DNA of 64,000 bases from Demequina sp. NBRC 110052 (GCF_002090075.1 NZ_BBRI01000002.1:372001-436000); one strand, 5' to 3'. Positions 17,992 through 27,625 are shown, numbered from the stretch's first letter. Made by a program: numbers and translations. Notes: generated by a model not told the origin, from the letters alone.

Positions 17992-19659
17992 GTGGCCCGT
18001 CCCGACATCTCCGACAGCCCCGACGACTGGTGGCGGTCCGCCGTCATCTATCAGATCTACCCACGATCGTTCGCGGACGCCGATGGCGACGGCGTAGGCG
18101 ACCTCGCGGGCATCACGTCGAGGCTTGAGGCTCTCGCGGACCTGGGCGTCGATGCCATCTGGGTGTCGCCCTTCTACCGCTCCCCACAGAAGGATGCCGG
18201 CTACGACGTCGCCGACTTCTGCGACGTGGATCCCGTCTTCGGCACACTTGACGACGCGGACGCACTCATCGCGCGCACGCACGAGCTCGGCATGCGAATC
18301 GTGGTGGACATCGTGCCCAACCACAGTTCGGATCAGCACGCGTGGTTCCAGGCGGCGCTGGCCGCGCCTCCGCATTCCGCCGCACGTGCGCGCTACATCT
18401 TCCGCGACGGGCGCGGCGACTCGGGCGAACTGCCGCCCAACACGTGGCAGTCCGTGTTCGGCGGCCCCGCCTGGACCCGTGTGATCGAGGCCGACGGCAC
18501 GCCTGGCCAGTGGTATCTCCACCTCTTCGACTCGACGCAACCCGACCTCGACTGGACGCAGGAGCAGGTGCGGGAGGACTTCGACGCAATCCTGCGGTTC
18601 TGGCTCGATCGAGGGGTCGACGGCTTCCGCGTGGACGTGGCGCACGGACTGGTCAAGGAGGAGGGCCTGCCCGACTACACCGACGAGCAGTTGATCGCCG
18701 CGAGCATCGGTGACACGACGGCACCTAGCCCCCACTTCGGCCAAGAGGGTGTGCACGAGATCTGGCGCAGGTGGCGTGCTGTGCTTGAGCGCTACGGCGC
18801 GGATCGGATCCTCGTCGCCGAGGCATGGGTCGAGCCGTTGACGAGGATGGCACTGTGGGCCCGCAGGGATGAGATGCACCAGGCCTTCAACTTCGGCTAC
18901 CTCATGACGCCATGGGATTCCGGCGCGCTGCGAGCCGTGATCGACGCGTCGCTCGATGCCTTCTCCCGTGTGGGAGCGCCATCCACGTGGGTACTCTCCA
19001 ACCACGACGTGGTACGCCACGCGACCCGACTCGGACTCGCGGACGTTCCCCCACTCGGCCACGGTGTGGGCCGCGACACGCCTGGACTCCCCGAGACGGA
19101 GCACGGAGTGCGCCGTGGGCGTGCGGCGACTCTGCTCATGCTCGGCCTGCCCGGGGGTGCCTACCTGTATCAGGGTGAAGAGCTCGGGTTGCCGGAGGCG
19201 CTCGACATCCCTGCGCAGGCGCGACAGGACCCCGCGTGGTTCCGTACCGGAGGCGAGCGCTACGGTCGCGACGGATGCCGCGTGCCGATCCCGTGGGAGG
19301 CACAGGCCCCAGGATTCGGCTTCTCCCCCACCGGCGCCTCCTGGCTGCCCCAGCCCGACGCGTGGGGACGCTTCGCCCGCGACGCACAGCGGGGTGTCCC
19401 AGGCTCGACGCTCGAGATGTACCGGTCGGCGCTCGCGCTGCGCGCCGACCTCGCGCTCGGCACCGGCGACTTCGCGTGGGTGGACGCGCCCCCAGGCGTG
19501 ATCGCCTTCGACAACGGCGCCACACGGATCGTCACGAACATGACCGGCGAGCCCGTCACCCTGCAGGACCCGCTGCTCGCCGGCGAGGTGCTCCTCGCCT
19601 CGACGCCGCTCGAAGGCTCCTTCGAGCCCGACTCCACGGTGTGGATCCGACGCGCATGA
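17992..19659 (+). CDS. Alpha-glucosidase, GH13 family
   Basis: Hydrolyses alpha-glucosidic bonds of short oligosaccharides (maltose, isomaltose or trehalose-like) in the cytosol; no signal peptide is present. The GTG at 17992 has GAGAGGAC upstream and gives 555 aa. The GH13 triad is intact: nucleophile Asp215 in GFRVDVAHGL, acid/base Glu277 in LVAEAW, and Asp339 in LSNHDV; DIVPNHSS (107-114) is conserved region I. It is a close paralogue of the glucosidase at 45.6-47.3 kb. A LacI gene follows after seven bases, and a LacI-type operator precedes it, so local regulation is likely. Confidence 0.92.
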   Translation: MARPDISDSPDDWWRSAVIYQIYPRSFADADGDGVGDLAGITSRLEALADLGVDAIWVSPFYRSPQKDAGYDVADFCDVDPVFGTLDDADALIARTHELGMRIVVDIVPNHSSDQHAWFQAALAAPPHSAARARYIFRDGRGDSGELPPNTWQSVFGGPAWTRVIEADGTPGQWYLHLFDSTQPDLDWTQEQVREDFDAILRFWLDRGVDGFRVDVAHGLVKEEGLPDYTDEQLIAASIGDTTAPSPHFGQEGVHEIWRRWRAVLERYGADRILVAEAWVEPLTRMALWARRDEMHQAFNFGYLMTPWDSGALRAVIDASLDAFSRVGAPSTWVLSNHDVVRHATRLGLADVPPLGHGVGRDTPGLPETEHGVRRGRAATLLMLGLPGGAYLYQGEELGLPEALDIPAQARQDPAWFRTGGERYGRDGCRVPIPWEAQAPGFGFSPTGASWLPQPDAWGRFARDAQRGVPGSTLEMYRSALALRADLALGTGDFAWVDAPPGVIAFDNGATRIVTNMTGEPVTLQDPLLAGEVLLASTPLEGSFEPDSTVWIRRA

Positions 19660-19666
19660 GCCTCCC

Positions 19667-20704
19667 ATGACCCGCATCCAGAAGGTCGCCGAGCTCGCCG
19701 GCGTGTCCACCGCCACCGTGTCCCGCGCACTCGCAGGCAAGCCCAGCGTGTCCCCCGCCACGCGCGAACGCGTGGAAAGAGCGGCCCGGGACCTCGGCTA
19801 CGTCGTCTCCGCGACGGCGTCGAGCCTCGCAAGCGGACGCAACCGCAACGTCGGCATCGTCATGCCGTTCCTGAACCGCTGGTTCTTCACGACCGCGATG
19901 GCAGGCGCGCACCGGGTCCTCACCGACGCCGGCTACGACGTGACGCTCTACCACTGCGAGCCCAACCGCCTCGACGATCCGGACGGCGCCGACAACCCGC
20001 GCCGGAGCCGGCTCTTCGCCGACTCGCTGCTGCGCAAGCGCACCGACGGGCTCATCATGGTCACGCTCTCCCTCACCGCGGCGGAGCGCACGAGCCTGCA
20101 CGGCATCGGCAAGCCCGTGATCGCGCTCGACCGGCCGCAGGAGGGCATCACGGCGCTCGCCGTTGACAACCTCGCGATCGCGCACACCGCGATGAGCCAC
20201 CTGCTCGAACTCGGTCACACGCGCATCGGCTTCGTCGGCGGCATCGTCCCCTACGACCTCGACTTCCACGTGCCGCTGCTGCGCCGCCAGGGCTACGAGG
20301 CGTCGTTGGTGGACGCGGGACTCGAGATCGACCCGCTCCTGATGTGCGACGCCGAGTTCACGGTGGACGGCGGCTATGACGCCGCATCGCAAATCCTCGG
20401 CGCGGGCGAACCGCCGACGGCGCTGTTCGCCGCATCGGACGAGCTGGCGATCGGTGCGCACGCCGCGATTCGCGATCGTGGCCTGCGCATCCCCGAGGAC
20501 GTGTCCCTGATCGGCATCGACGGGAACCCGCTCGCCGAGGTGTTCGGCATCACGACCATCGATCAGCATCCCGACGCGCAGGGAGCGGCCGCTGCCCGCG
20601 AACTCCTGAAGGAGCTCGAGCCAACGAGCCCTCACGCGGCCGCCGCAGTGCGCCTGCCGTTCGAGCTGGTCGAGCGTCGGTCGACCGCGCGCGCCCGCGA
20701 CTAG
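19667..20704 (+). CDS. LacI-family transcriptional regulator
   Basis: A 345-aa regulator: an N-terminal helix-turn-helix with VAELAGVSTATVSRALAGKPSVSP (about 5-28), the hinge helix SATASSLASGR, and a periplasmic-binding-like effector domain (about 60-340). It lies seven nucleotides after the glucosidase stop without a clear Shine-Dalgarno, so translation is probably coupled. It most likely represses the TGTAAGCGCTTACA site 86 bp before the glucosidase gene, with a sugar as inducer. A paralogue at 39.5-40.5 kb follows the mal transporter genes; which protein reads which operator is unknown. It overlaps the convergent downstream gene by four bases. Confidence 0.92.
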   Translation: MTRIQKVAELAGVSTATVSRALAGKPSVSPATRERVERAARDLGYVVSATASSLASGRNRNVGIVMPFLNRWFFTTAMAGAHRVLTDAGYDVTLYHCEPNRLDDPDGADNPRRSRLFADSLLRKRTDGLIMVTLSLTAAERTSLHGIGKPVIALDRPQEGITALAVDNLAIAHTAMSHLLELGHTRIGFVGGIVPYDLDFHVPLLRRQGYEASLVDAGLEIDPLLMCDAEFTVDGGYDAASQILGAGEPPTALFAASDELAIGAHAAIRDRGLRIPEDVSLIGIDGNPLAEVFGITTIDQHPDAQGAAAARELLKELEPTSPHAAAAVRLPFELVERRSTARARD

Positions 20705-21570
20705 CGACGGACGATCGCGCGGGCGAGCAGACCCAGCACTGCGGCTCCCGCCAGCGAGCCGAGCCCCACCCACAGGAGACGCTCCATGATCACGGGCGTC
20801 GTCTCATCGGTCAGCACGTCGAGCATCATCGTGCCCATCGCGCCGTCGGCACCGCCCGGCAGGATGGCCGCGACGCCCTCGGGACCCACGAGGTACAGCA
20901 GGGCCCATCCGACCAGCGACACGCCCGCGACCACCGCGAGCAGCTTGGGCAGGAACCACGCGCGGCGCGGCGAGACCGCGAACCCGATGACGATCAGCGC
21001 GAGCCCCACGTAGAGCCCGTACTGGTTGATCTGCTCCATGAGCGCGTACACGTCGCGGACGCTCTCGAATGTCTGGGCGTCGAGCGCCTCGAACGTGATC
21101 GAGTCGATCTCGAGGTCGTCCGTCACCGAGTCGAGCATCTCGACCTCGCTCAGGCGCTCGGCGAGCGGAGTGCCGAGGTCCATGGTGAACATCAGCGGCG
21201 CCGGGTCGCGCAGCGCGTCCGTCAGCTGCGCAGAGAACTGCGCCTGCAGCGTCTCCGCCTGAGATGCCACCGCATTCGCGAACGAGTCGGAGCCGACGAT
21301 CGTCGCGACGAGCGCACTCACGCGCTCCTCAAGGCCCAGCGCGTCCAGGTCGACGCCCGCCTCCTCGATCTGCTGCACCGCCTCCGACTGCAGCGTCGCG
21401 GTGACCGTCTGCTGGACGATCTCGTGGCCGAGCGCGTTGCGAGCGATGCCGACGACGGCAGTGCCGTCCTCGACCGAACGCACCGAGACGGCGCTCACAG
21501 CCCACGCGACAAGCGTGAGTGCGCCGACAATGATGCAGATCGCCGAGACGACCGTGCGCAGACCTCGCAT
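20701..21570 (-). CDS. Membrane protein of unknown function, coupled to glnE
   Basis: A 289-aa protein I do not recognise. One membrane segment lies near the N-terminus (about 7-29), followed by an outside domain of about 140 residues rich in Glu, Asp and Ala, then two helices (about 175-195 and 205-225) and a last helix (about 263-283) ending in VRR. GGAGGGG lies upstream of the ATG. The start shares one base with the glnE stop (TAATG), so the two are translationally coupled in the glnA2-glnE operon. The family looks like actinobacterial integral membrane proteins of unknown role; a link to nitrogen control rests only on position. Confidence 0.72.
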   Translation of the reverse strand: MRGLRTVVSAICIIVGALTLVAWAVSAVSVRSVEDGTAVVGIARNALGHEIVQQTVTATLQSEAVQQIEEAGVDLDALGLEERVSALVATIVGSDSFANAVASQAETLQAQFSAQLTDALRDPAPLMFTMDLGTPLAERLSEVEMLDSVTDDLEIDSITFEALDAQTFESVRDVYALMEQINQYGLYVGLALIVIGFAVSPRRAWFLPKLLAVVAGVSLVGWALLYLVGPEGVAAILPGGADGAMGTMMLDVLTDETTPVIMERLLWVGLGSLAGAAVLGLLARAIVRR

Positions 21571-24560
21571 TACCCCTCCTGGTTCCAGCCGAAGAAGATC
21601 TTCTCGCATACCGTACGGGCACGGCGCGACACTCGGAAGTAGCGGTCGTCGAGTTCCGGCCCCGTGTCGTCGGATTCCATGATCTCGGCGAGCACGCGGA
21701 GCTCGCGGGGCTCCGACGGGAGCACGTCCGGCGCACCCCGCCGACCACGCAGCGCGATCGCGCCGCGCAGGTTGGTCGCCAGCACCCACGCCTCTCGCAG
21801 CGTGTCCGCATCCTCCGCGTCGATCAGCCCGTGCTCCTGCGCGACCCCCAGCGCCTCGAGGGTCCGGGTGGTGCGCAGCCCCTCGAGCTCGTGCGCATGC
21901 TGAAGCTGCAGCAACTGCACCGTCCACTCCACATCGGACAGGCCGCCAGGACCGAGCTTGAGGTGCCGCCGGGGCTCTACGCCGCGAGGAAGCCGCTCAG
22001 CCTCCATGCGAGCCTTGAGCCGCCGCATCTGCGCGAGCGCAGACTCCTCGAGGCGCTCCGGATAGCGCACGGGCGCGACGTCCTCGATGAAGCGCTCCCG
22101 CAGATCCGGGTCGCCCGCGCACGGACGTGCGCGCAGCAGCGCCTGCGCCTCCCACGGGTCCGACCAGCGCGAGTAGTAGCCGACCGTCGATTCGAACGAG
22201 CGCGCGAGCGGCCCGTTCCGGCCCTCCGGCCGCAGGTCGGCATCGATCTCGAGCGCGGGCTGGGGCCCCACCTTCTGCAGCAGCTGACGCACCTCGGCGG
22301 CGAGCTTCTGCGCGAGCGCGTGCGCCTGCGATCCGTCGCCCTCGTACACGAACTGCACATCCGCGTCGGACGTGTAGCCCATCTCGCGGCCGCCATAGCG
22401 GCCCATGGCCACCACCAGCAGCCGCGGCGGCTCCTCGCCCGCGGCAGCGCGCACCTGATGCACGGCGATGCGCAGAGCCCCCTCGATGACCATGTCGGCC
22501 GCGTGCGTCACCGCGCCCGTGGCATCCGACGCGTTGATCAGGCCCAGCACGTCCGCCGCCGCCACGCGCGCGATCTCGCGCCGCCGGATGCCGCGCAGCG
22601 CGGTGATCGCCTGATCCGCGTCGTCGCTGCGCCGCAGCACCGCATCGGCCTCGTTCCACAGCCGCTCATACGTGCGTGGCTCGAGATCCGCGTCGGAATC
22701 CAGCCACCGGATCTCGTCCGCGCTCGCGAGCAGGGCCTTCGTGACGAAGCCCGAGGTGGACAGCAGCCGCGCGAGTCTCTCGGCGGCCGTCGCCGAGTCC
22801 CGCAGCAGCTTGAGATACCACTGCTGCCCCGCGAGCTGTTCGGACAGCTGCCGGAACGCGAGCAGGCCCGCATCCGGCTCAGGCCCCTGCGCGAACCAGC
22901 CGATCATCGCGGGCAGCAGTTGCCGCAGGATCGCCGCAGACCGCGAGACGCCGTCGGTGAGCGACCGGATGTGCCTGAGCGCCGCGTCGGCATCCACGAA
23001 GCCCACGGCGGCGAGACGATCCCGCGCGGCTGCGTCGTCGAGCGCCGCCTCGTCGGCACTCAGGCGCGCGACGACGGGCAGGATCGGCCGGTAGAACATG
23101 TCCAGGTGCATCGCCCGCACGCGCCGGCGGGTGTCGTGCCACACCTCGTCCATGTACTCGACCGTCGCGAAGCCCGAGGCGCGCGCGAGCACGCGGCGGT
23201 CGTCCTCGTCGGCCGGCATCAGGTGCGTGCGCGTGAGCTTGCGCAGCTGAAGCCGGTGCTCCCAGACGCGCAGCTGACGGTACGCGGATTCCATCGCCGC
23301 CGCCTCGGGGCGGCCCACGTAGCCTCCCGCGCGCAGCGCCGCGAGCGCCTCGAGGGTGGTGCGCGACCGCAGTGACTCGTCCGAGCGGCCGTGCACGAGC
23401 TGCAGCAGCTGCACGGTGAACTCCACGTCGCGGAGCCCGCCGGGGCCTAGCTTGATCTGCCGGTCGGCCTCGGCGGGCGGCACATGGCGCTCAACGCGCC
23501 GCCGCATGGCCTGCGCGCCCTCGACGAACCCCTCGCGCTCCACCGCTGACCACACGAGGGGCTGGAGCATCTCGACGTACCGCTCGCCGATCTCGCGGTC
23601 GCCCGCGATAGGGCGCGCCTTGAGCAGTGCCTGGAACTCCCAGCTCTCCGCCCACCGCTCGTAGTACGCCAGGTGCGACGCGAGGCCCCGCACGAGCGCG
23701 CCATCCTTGCCTTCCGGCCTGAGGTTCGCGTCCACCTGCCACAGCGGCGGTTCGATGCCGTGCTTGTCGCACGCACGCCCCGCCGCAGCGGCGAGGCGCG
23801 TCGCGATGCGCAGCGACACCGCATCGTCGGCGCCCTCGGCTGGCTCGGCGACAAAGATCACGTCCACGTCGGAGACGTAGTTGAGCTCGCGTCCGCCGCA
23901 CTTGCCCATGCCGATGATCGACAGGCGGGTCTGTGCATGGTCGGGCTCGTCGGCGCGCGCGAGTGCGAGTCCGGCCTCGAGCGCGGCCCCCGCGAGGTCC
24001 GCGAGCGCGGCGGCCACAGCCGGGAGGATCGTGCGGGGATCGTCCTGCCGGAGATCCTCGGCTGCGACGCGCATCAGGAGCCGCCGATACGCCACGCGCA
24101 TCGCAGCGACGCCTGCGTCCCCGGTGACGGTCGCGACCGGAGCGTCGGACGTCGGATCCGCGCCTACGGACTCCAGCAGCGACGTCCGCGGGTTCATCGA
24201 CGTGAACGACTCGCCTGCGGGCCATGCGGCGAAGTCGGCGACATACTCCGGATGACGCACCAGGAAGTCGCCGAGCGCCACCGACCCGCCCAGCACCATC
24301 CCCAGGCGTGCTCCGGCCTCGGTGCCCGCGAGCGCGGTCAGACGGTCGAGCACCCCTGCCTCATGGGCGGCCTCGGCGATGCGTTCCAACTGGAGCAGGC
24401 CCGCGTCCGGGTCGGCGAGATACGACAGCGCCCGCGGGGCGTCGTCGATCGTCACGCCAGTGAGCGCCGTCAACCGCTCGAGCGTCGCCTCGGCACGCGT
24501 CGCATCCGCGACGCCAGCGCGGCGCAGCCGTGCGGCGAACGAGACCGGCCGCGTGCTCAT
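21570..24560 (-). CDS. glnE: Bifunctional glutamine synthetase adenylyltransferase/deadenylase
   Basis: Switches GlnA off and on by adding or removing AMP at its regulatory tyrosine (Tyr405 of the GlnA at 14.9 kb). Length is 996 aa, as expected. Two nucleotidyltransferase domains are visible: the N-terminal one with GMGKCGGRELNYVSDVDV (about 217-234, deadenylylating half) and the C-terminal one with AMGRYGGREMGYTSDADV (about 712-730, adenylylating half), each followed by a helical domain with a GPGGLRDVEFTVQ or GPGGLSDVEWTVQ motif. The ATG at 24560 lies 16 nt after the glnA2 stop. The M. tuberculosis order glnA1-glnE-glnA2 is kept here except for a 5-kb insertion after glnA1. Confidence 0.96.
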   Translation of the reverse strand: MSTRPVSFAARLRRAGVADATRAEATLERLTALTGVTIDDAPRALSYLADPDAGLLQLERIAEAAHEAGVLDRLTALAGTEAGARLGMVLGGSVALGDFLVRHPEYVADFAAWPAGESFTSMNPRTSLLESVGADPTSDAPVATVTGDAGVAAMRVAYRRLLMRVAAEDLRQDDPRTILPAVAAALADLAGAALEAGLALARADEPDHAQTRLSIIGMGKCGGRELNYVSDVDVIFVAEPAEGADDAVSLRIATRLAAAAGRACDKHGIEPPLWQVDANLRPEGKDGALVRGLASHLAYYERWAESWEFQALLKARPIAGDREIGERYVEMLQPLVWSAVEREGFVEGAQAMRRRVERHVPPAEADRQIKLGPGGLRDVEFTVQLLQLVHGRSDESLRSRTTLEALAALRAGGYVGRPEAAAMESAYRQLRVWEHRLQLRKLTRTHLMPADEDDRRVLARASGFATVEYMDEVWHDTRRRVRAMHLDMFYRPILPVVARLSADEAALDDAAARDRLAAVGFVDADAALRHIRSLTDGVSRSAAILRQLLPAMIGWFAQGPEPDAGLLAFRQLSEQLAGQQWYLKLLRDSATAAERLARLLSTSGFVTKALLASADEIRWLDSDADLEPRTYERLWNEADAVLRRSDDADQAITALRGIRRREIARVAAADVLGLINASDATGAVTHAADMVIEGALRIAVHQVRAAAGEEPPRLLVVAMGRYGGREMGYTSDADVQFVYEGDGSQAHALAQKLAAEVRQLLQKVGPQPALEIDADLRPEGRNGPLARSFESTVGYYSRWSDPWEAQALLRARPCAGDPDLRERFIEDVAPVRYPERLEESALAQMRRLKARMEAERLPRGVEPRRHLKLGPGGLSDVEWTVQLLQLQHAHELEGLRTTRTLEALGVAQEHGLIDAEDADTLREAWVLATNLRGAIALRGRRGAPDVLPSEPRELRVLAEIMESDDTGPELDDRYFRVSRRARTVCEKIFFGWNQEG

Positions 24561-24576
24561 GCGAGCCCCGCCCCGG

Positions 24577-25911
24577 TCAGAGGACCGGCAGGTTCGTCGC
24601 GATCTCGTACGGCGTGACCTGCGCGCGGTACGCCTGCCACTCGGCACGCTTGTTGCGCAGCACGAAGTCGAAGACGCGCTCACCGAGGGTCTCGGCCACC
24701 AGCTCGGAGCGCTCCATCGCGACGATGGCCGCGCTGAGCGACTGCGGCAGCGGCTCGTAGCCCATGGCCTTGCGCTCGGTCTCCGACAGCTCCCACACGT
24801 CGTCCTCAGCGCCGGGGGGAAGCTCGTAGCCCTCCTCGATGCCCTTGAGGCCAGCGGCGAGCATCACGGAGAACGCGAGGTACGGGTTGGTGGCGGCGTC
24901 CAGGGAGCGGTACTCGACGCGGGTCGACTGGCCCTTGCCAGGCTTGTGGACCGGCACACGGACGAGCGCCGAGCGGTTGTTGGAGCCCCAGCACACATAG
25001 CTGGGCGCCTCGGCTCCGCCCCACAGACGCTTGTACGAGTTGACGTACTGGTTCGTGATCAGAGTGATCTCGGGCGCGTGCTTGAGCAGGCCGGCCATGA
25101 ACTGCTTGGCGACGAGCGAGAGGTCGTTCTCCGCGCCGGCCTCGTAGAAGGCATTGCGGTCGCCCTCGAACAGGCTCACGTGCGTGTGCATGCCGGAGCC
25201 CGGCGCGTCGAACAGCGGCTTAGGCATGAAGCTCGCGTACACGCCCTGCTGGAGCGCGACCTCCTTGATCACCGAGCGGAACGTCATGATGTTGTCCGCC
25301 ATGGTGAGGGCGTCCGCGTAGCGCAGGTCGATCTCGTTCTGGCCGGGCCCCGCCTCGTGGTGCGAGAACTCGACCGAGATGCCCATGGACTCGAGCATGG
25401 TGATCGCATCGCGGCGGAAGCTGTGGGCGGCGCCGCGGGGAACGTTGTCGAAGTAGCCGGCCTGGTCGACGGGCACGGGCGTCTTGCCCTGCTCGAGCGC
25501 CTCGAACAGGTAGAACTCGATCTCGGGGTGCGTGTAGAAGGTGAAGCCCTTCTCGCTCGCCTTGTCGAGGGTGCGCTTGAGCACCTGACGAGGGTCGGAC
25601 AGCGCGGGCGCTCCATCCGGGGTGAACACGTCGCAGAACATGCGGGCTGCGCCCTGGCGCTCGCCGCGCCACGGCAGGATCTGGAACGTCGTGGGGTCTG
25701 GCTTGGCGATCATGTCGGACTCGACGACGCGGGTCAGGCCCTCGACCGCGGAGCCGTCGAAGCCGATGCCCTCGCTGAAGGCGTTCTCGAGCTCGGCCGG
25801 CGCGATCGCGACGGACTTGAGCACGCCTAGGACATCGGTGAACCACAGGCGCACGAATCGGATGTCGCGCTCCTCGACGCTGCGGAGCACATATTCCTGC
25901 TGCTTATCCAT
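24577..25911 (-). CDS. glnA2: Glutamine synthetase, GlnA2 type, without adenylylation tyrosine
   Basis: A 444-aa glutamine synthetase lacking the extra segments of the longer GlnA. Active-site blocks are present: GFDGSAVEGL, FYTHPEIEFYLF, HEAGPGQNEIDLRY, GSGMHTHVSL and NNRSALVRVP. The region equivalent to the GlnA adenylylation loop reads AEDDVWELSE, so the target tyrosine is replaced and the enzyme should escape GlnE control. In mycobacteria GlnA2 is not essential and forms a minor activity. It heads a minus-strand operon with glnE and a membrane protein. A GlnR-like pair of half-sites lies 23-38 bp before the ATG. Confidence 0.93.
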   Translation of the reverse strand: MDKQQEYVLRSVEERDIRFVRLWFTDVLGVLKSVAIAPAELENAFSEGIGFDGSAVEGLTRVVESDMIAKPDPTTFQILPWRGERQGAARMFCDVFTPDGAPALSDPRQVLKRTLDKASEKGFTFYTHPEIEFYLFEALEQGKTPVPVDQAGYFDNVPRGAAHSFRRDAITMLESMGISVEFSHHEAGPGQNEIDLRYADALTMADNIMTFRSVIKEVALQQGVYASFMPKPLFDAPGSGMHTHVSLFEGDRNAFYEAGAENDLSLVAKQFMAGLLKHAPEITLITNQYVNSYKRLWGGAEAPSYVCWGSNNRSALVRVPVHKPGKGQSTRVEYRSLDAATNPYLAFSVMLAAGLKGIEEGYELPPGAEDDVWELSETERKAMGYEPLPQSLSAAIVAMERSELVAETLGERVFDFVLRNKRAEWQAYRAQVTPYEIATNLPVL

Positions 25912-25933
25912 GGGGCCATCCTGCCTCATCCTC

Positions 25934-25949
25934 ATTACGAATGTGTGAC
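25934..25949 (-). promoter_or_regulatory. Putative GlnR box upstream of glnA2
   Basis: Read on the gene strand, GTCAC and GTAAT are separated by six bases, the same 11-bp period and orientation as the GTAAC-N6-GTAAC pair before glnA. Nine of ten half-site positions fit GTnAC-N6-GTAAC. Its closeness to the start codon suggests a repressive rather than an activating role. Short motif, so chance occurrence is possible. Confidence 0.4.
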
Positions 25950-25972
25950 CTTGGGAGGGTGCCGCCGCCACG

Positions 25973-25984
25973 TAGTCTGGCCCC
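25973..25984 (+). promoter_or_regulatory. Leaderless promoter box of nadE
   Basis: TAGTCT (25973-25978) is followed by GGCCCC and directly by the nadE ATG at 25985. No Shine-Dalgarno is present. Confidence 0.6.
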
Positions 25985-27625
25985 ATGTCCACGCTCCGCA
26001 TCGCGCTCGCGCAGATCAACACCTGCGTCGGCGACATCCCTGGTAACGCGTCGCTCGTGATCGCGAGCGCTCGGGCGGCCGCCGACGCGGGCGCGTCCGT
26101 GGCCGTCTTCCCCGAGATGACCACCACCGGCTACCCGATCGAGGACCTCGCCCTGCGCGCGAGCTTCCAGCGCGCGGCCGCCGCGTCGGTGGATGCGATC
26201 GCGGCGGATCTCGTGGACGCGGGCCTGGGCGACCTCACGGTCGTGCTCGGCACGCTCGGGACCAACACGGAGGGCCTTCCCACGAACGACGCGGTGGTGC
26301 TGCGAGGCGGGTCCGTCGTGGCCCGCTACTCGAAGCACCACCTCCCCAACTACGGCGTCTTCGACGAGCGCCGCATCTTCGCCTCCGGCGATGAGACGTG
26401 CGTGATCGACGTCGCGGGGCGCCGGCTCGGCATCGCGATCTGCGAGGACATCTGGCAGGACGGAGGAACGGTTGCCTCGCTCGCCGAGGAGGGCGTCGAG
26501 GCACTGCTCGTGCTCAACGGCTCGCCGTTCGAGGAAGGCAAGGGCCGCGTGCGCACGGAGCTCGCGCGCCGTCGCGCTGCCGAGGTCGACGCTCCCCTGG
26601 CATACGTGAACCTGTGGGGAGGCCAGGACGACCTGGTCTTCGACGGACACTCGTTCGTCGTCGGCGCGGACGGGGCGTGGCTCGCCAATGCGACCGGCTT
26701 CGAGGATGCACTGCTCGTGTGGGATCTGCCCGACGCGGGGGTCGCCCCGGCGCAGGGCCCCGTCGTGGACTTCGCCTCCGACGACGAGCAGGCCTACCGC
26801 GCGGTGGTCACGGGACTGCGCGACTACCTCGTCAAGAACGGCTTCGGCTCGGTCGTGCTGGGAGTCTCGGGCGGTATCGACTCCGCGCTGACGGCCGCGA
26901 TCGCGGCCGACGCCATCGGTGGCGAGAACGTCGTTGGCGTCTCCATGCCGTCGGAGTACTCGTCCGAGCATTCGAAGGACGACGCCGCCGACCTGTGCAA
27001 GCGGCTGGGTGCCGACTACCGGGTGCAGCCCATCGCGCCGCTCGTGGACGCGTTCCAGGCTCAGCTCGCCCTCACCGGGGTGGCCGAGGAGAACCTCCAG
27101 GCGCGCGTGCGCGGCGTGATCCTCATGGCGATCTCCAACCGCGAGAACCACATGGTCATCGCGCCAGGCAACAAGTCCGAACTCGCGACCGGCTACGCGA
27201 CCATCTACGACGCTGGGTCCATCGGCGGCTTCGCGCCGCTGAAGGACCTCGACAAGACGCGCGTGTGGGATCTCGCGCGATGGCGCAACGCGCGAGCTCG
27301 CGAGCGCGGCGAGGTCGAGCCCATCCCCGCGAACTCGATCGAGAAGCCGCCCAGCGCGGAACTGCGCCCCGGCCAGACCGACCAGGACTCGCTGCCCGCC
27401 TACGACCTGCTCGACGAGGTGCTCGACGCGTACGTCGAGCACGCGGAGGGGCGCGAGGAGTTGCTCGCACGTGGCTTCGACGAGGCGGTCGTGGACAAGG
27501 TGCTCCAGCTCGTCGACCGCGCCGAATGGAAGCGCCGTCAGTACCCCCCGGGGCCCAAGGTGACCGCACTCGCGTTCGGTCGCGACCGCAGGCTCCCCAT
27601 CACCTCTCGGTGGCGCGAGCGCTGA
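25985..27625 (+). CDS. nadE: Glutamine-dependent NAD+ synthetase
   Basis: Amidates deamido-NAD to NAD+ with ammonia channelled from glutamine. At 546 aa it has the two-domain form: an N-terminal nitrilase-like glutaminase with Glu in FPEMTTTGYP, Lys in YSKHHLPNYG and nucleophile Cys in GIAICEDIWQ; and a C-terminal synthetase with the ATP pyrophosphatase loop SGGIDS (295-300). It needs glutamine, and it sits divergent to the glnA2-glnE operon with 73 bp between starts. The start codon lies six bases after TAGTCT. Confidence 0.96.
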   Translation: MSTLRIALAQINTCVGDIPGNASLVIASARAAADAGASVAVFPEMTTTGYPIEDLALRASFQRAAAASVDAIAADLVDAGLGDLTVVLGTLGTNTEGLPTNDAVVLRGGSVVARYSKHHLPNYGVFDERRIFASGDETCVIDVAGRRLGIAICEDIWQDGGTVASLAEEGVEALLVLNGSPFEEGKGRVRTELARRRAAEVDAPLAYVNLWGGQDDLVFDGHSFVVGADGAWLANATGFEDALLVWDLPDAGVAPAQGPVVDFASDDEQAYRAVVTGLRDYLVKNGFGSVVLGVSGGIDSALTAAIAADAIGGENVVGVSMPSEYSSEHSKDDAADLCKRLGADYRVQPIAPLVDAFQAQLALTGVAEENLQARVRGVILMAISNRENHMVIAPGNKSELATGYATIYDAGSIGGFAPLKDLDKTRVWDLARWRNARARERGEVEPIPANSIEKPPSAELRPGQTDQDSLPAYDLLDEVLDAYVEHAEGREELLARGFDEAVVDKVLQLVDRAEWKRRQYPPGPKVTALAFGRDRRLPITSRWRER

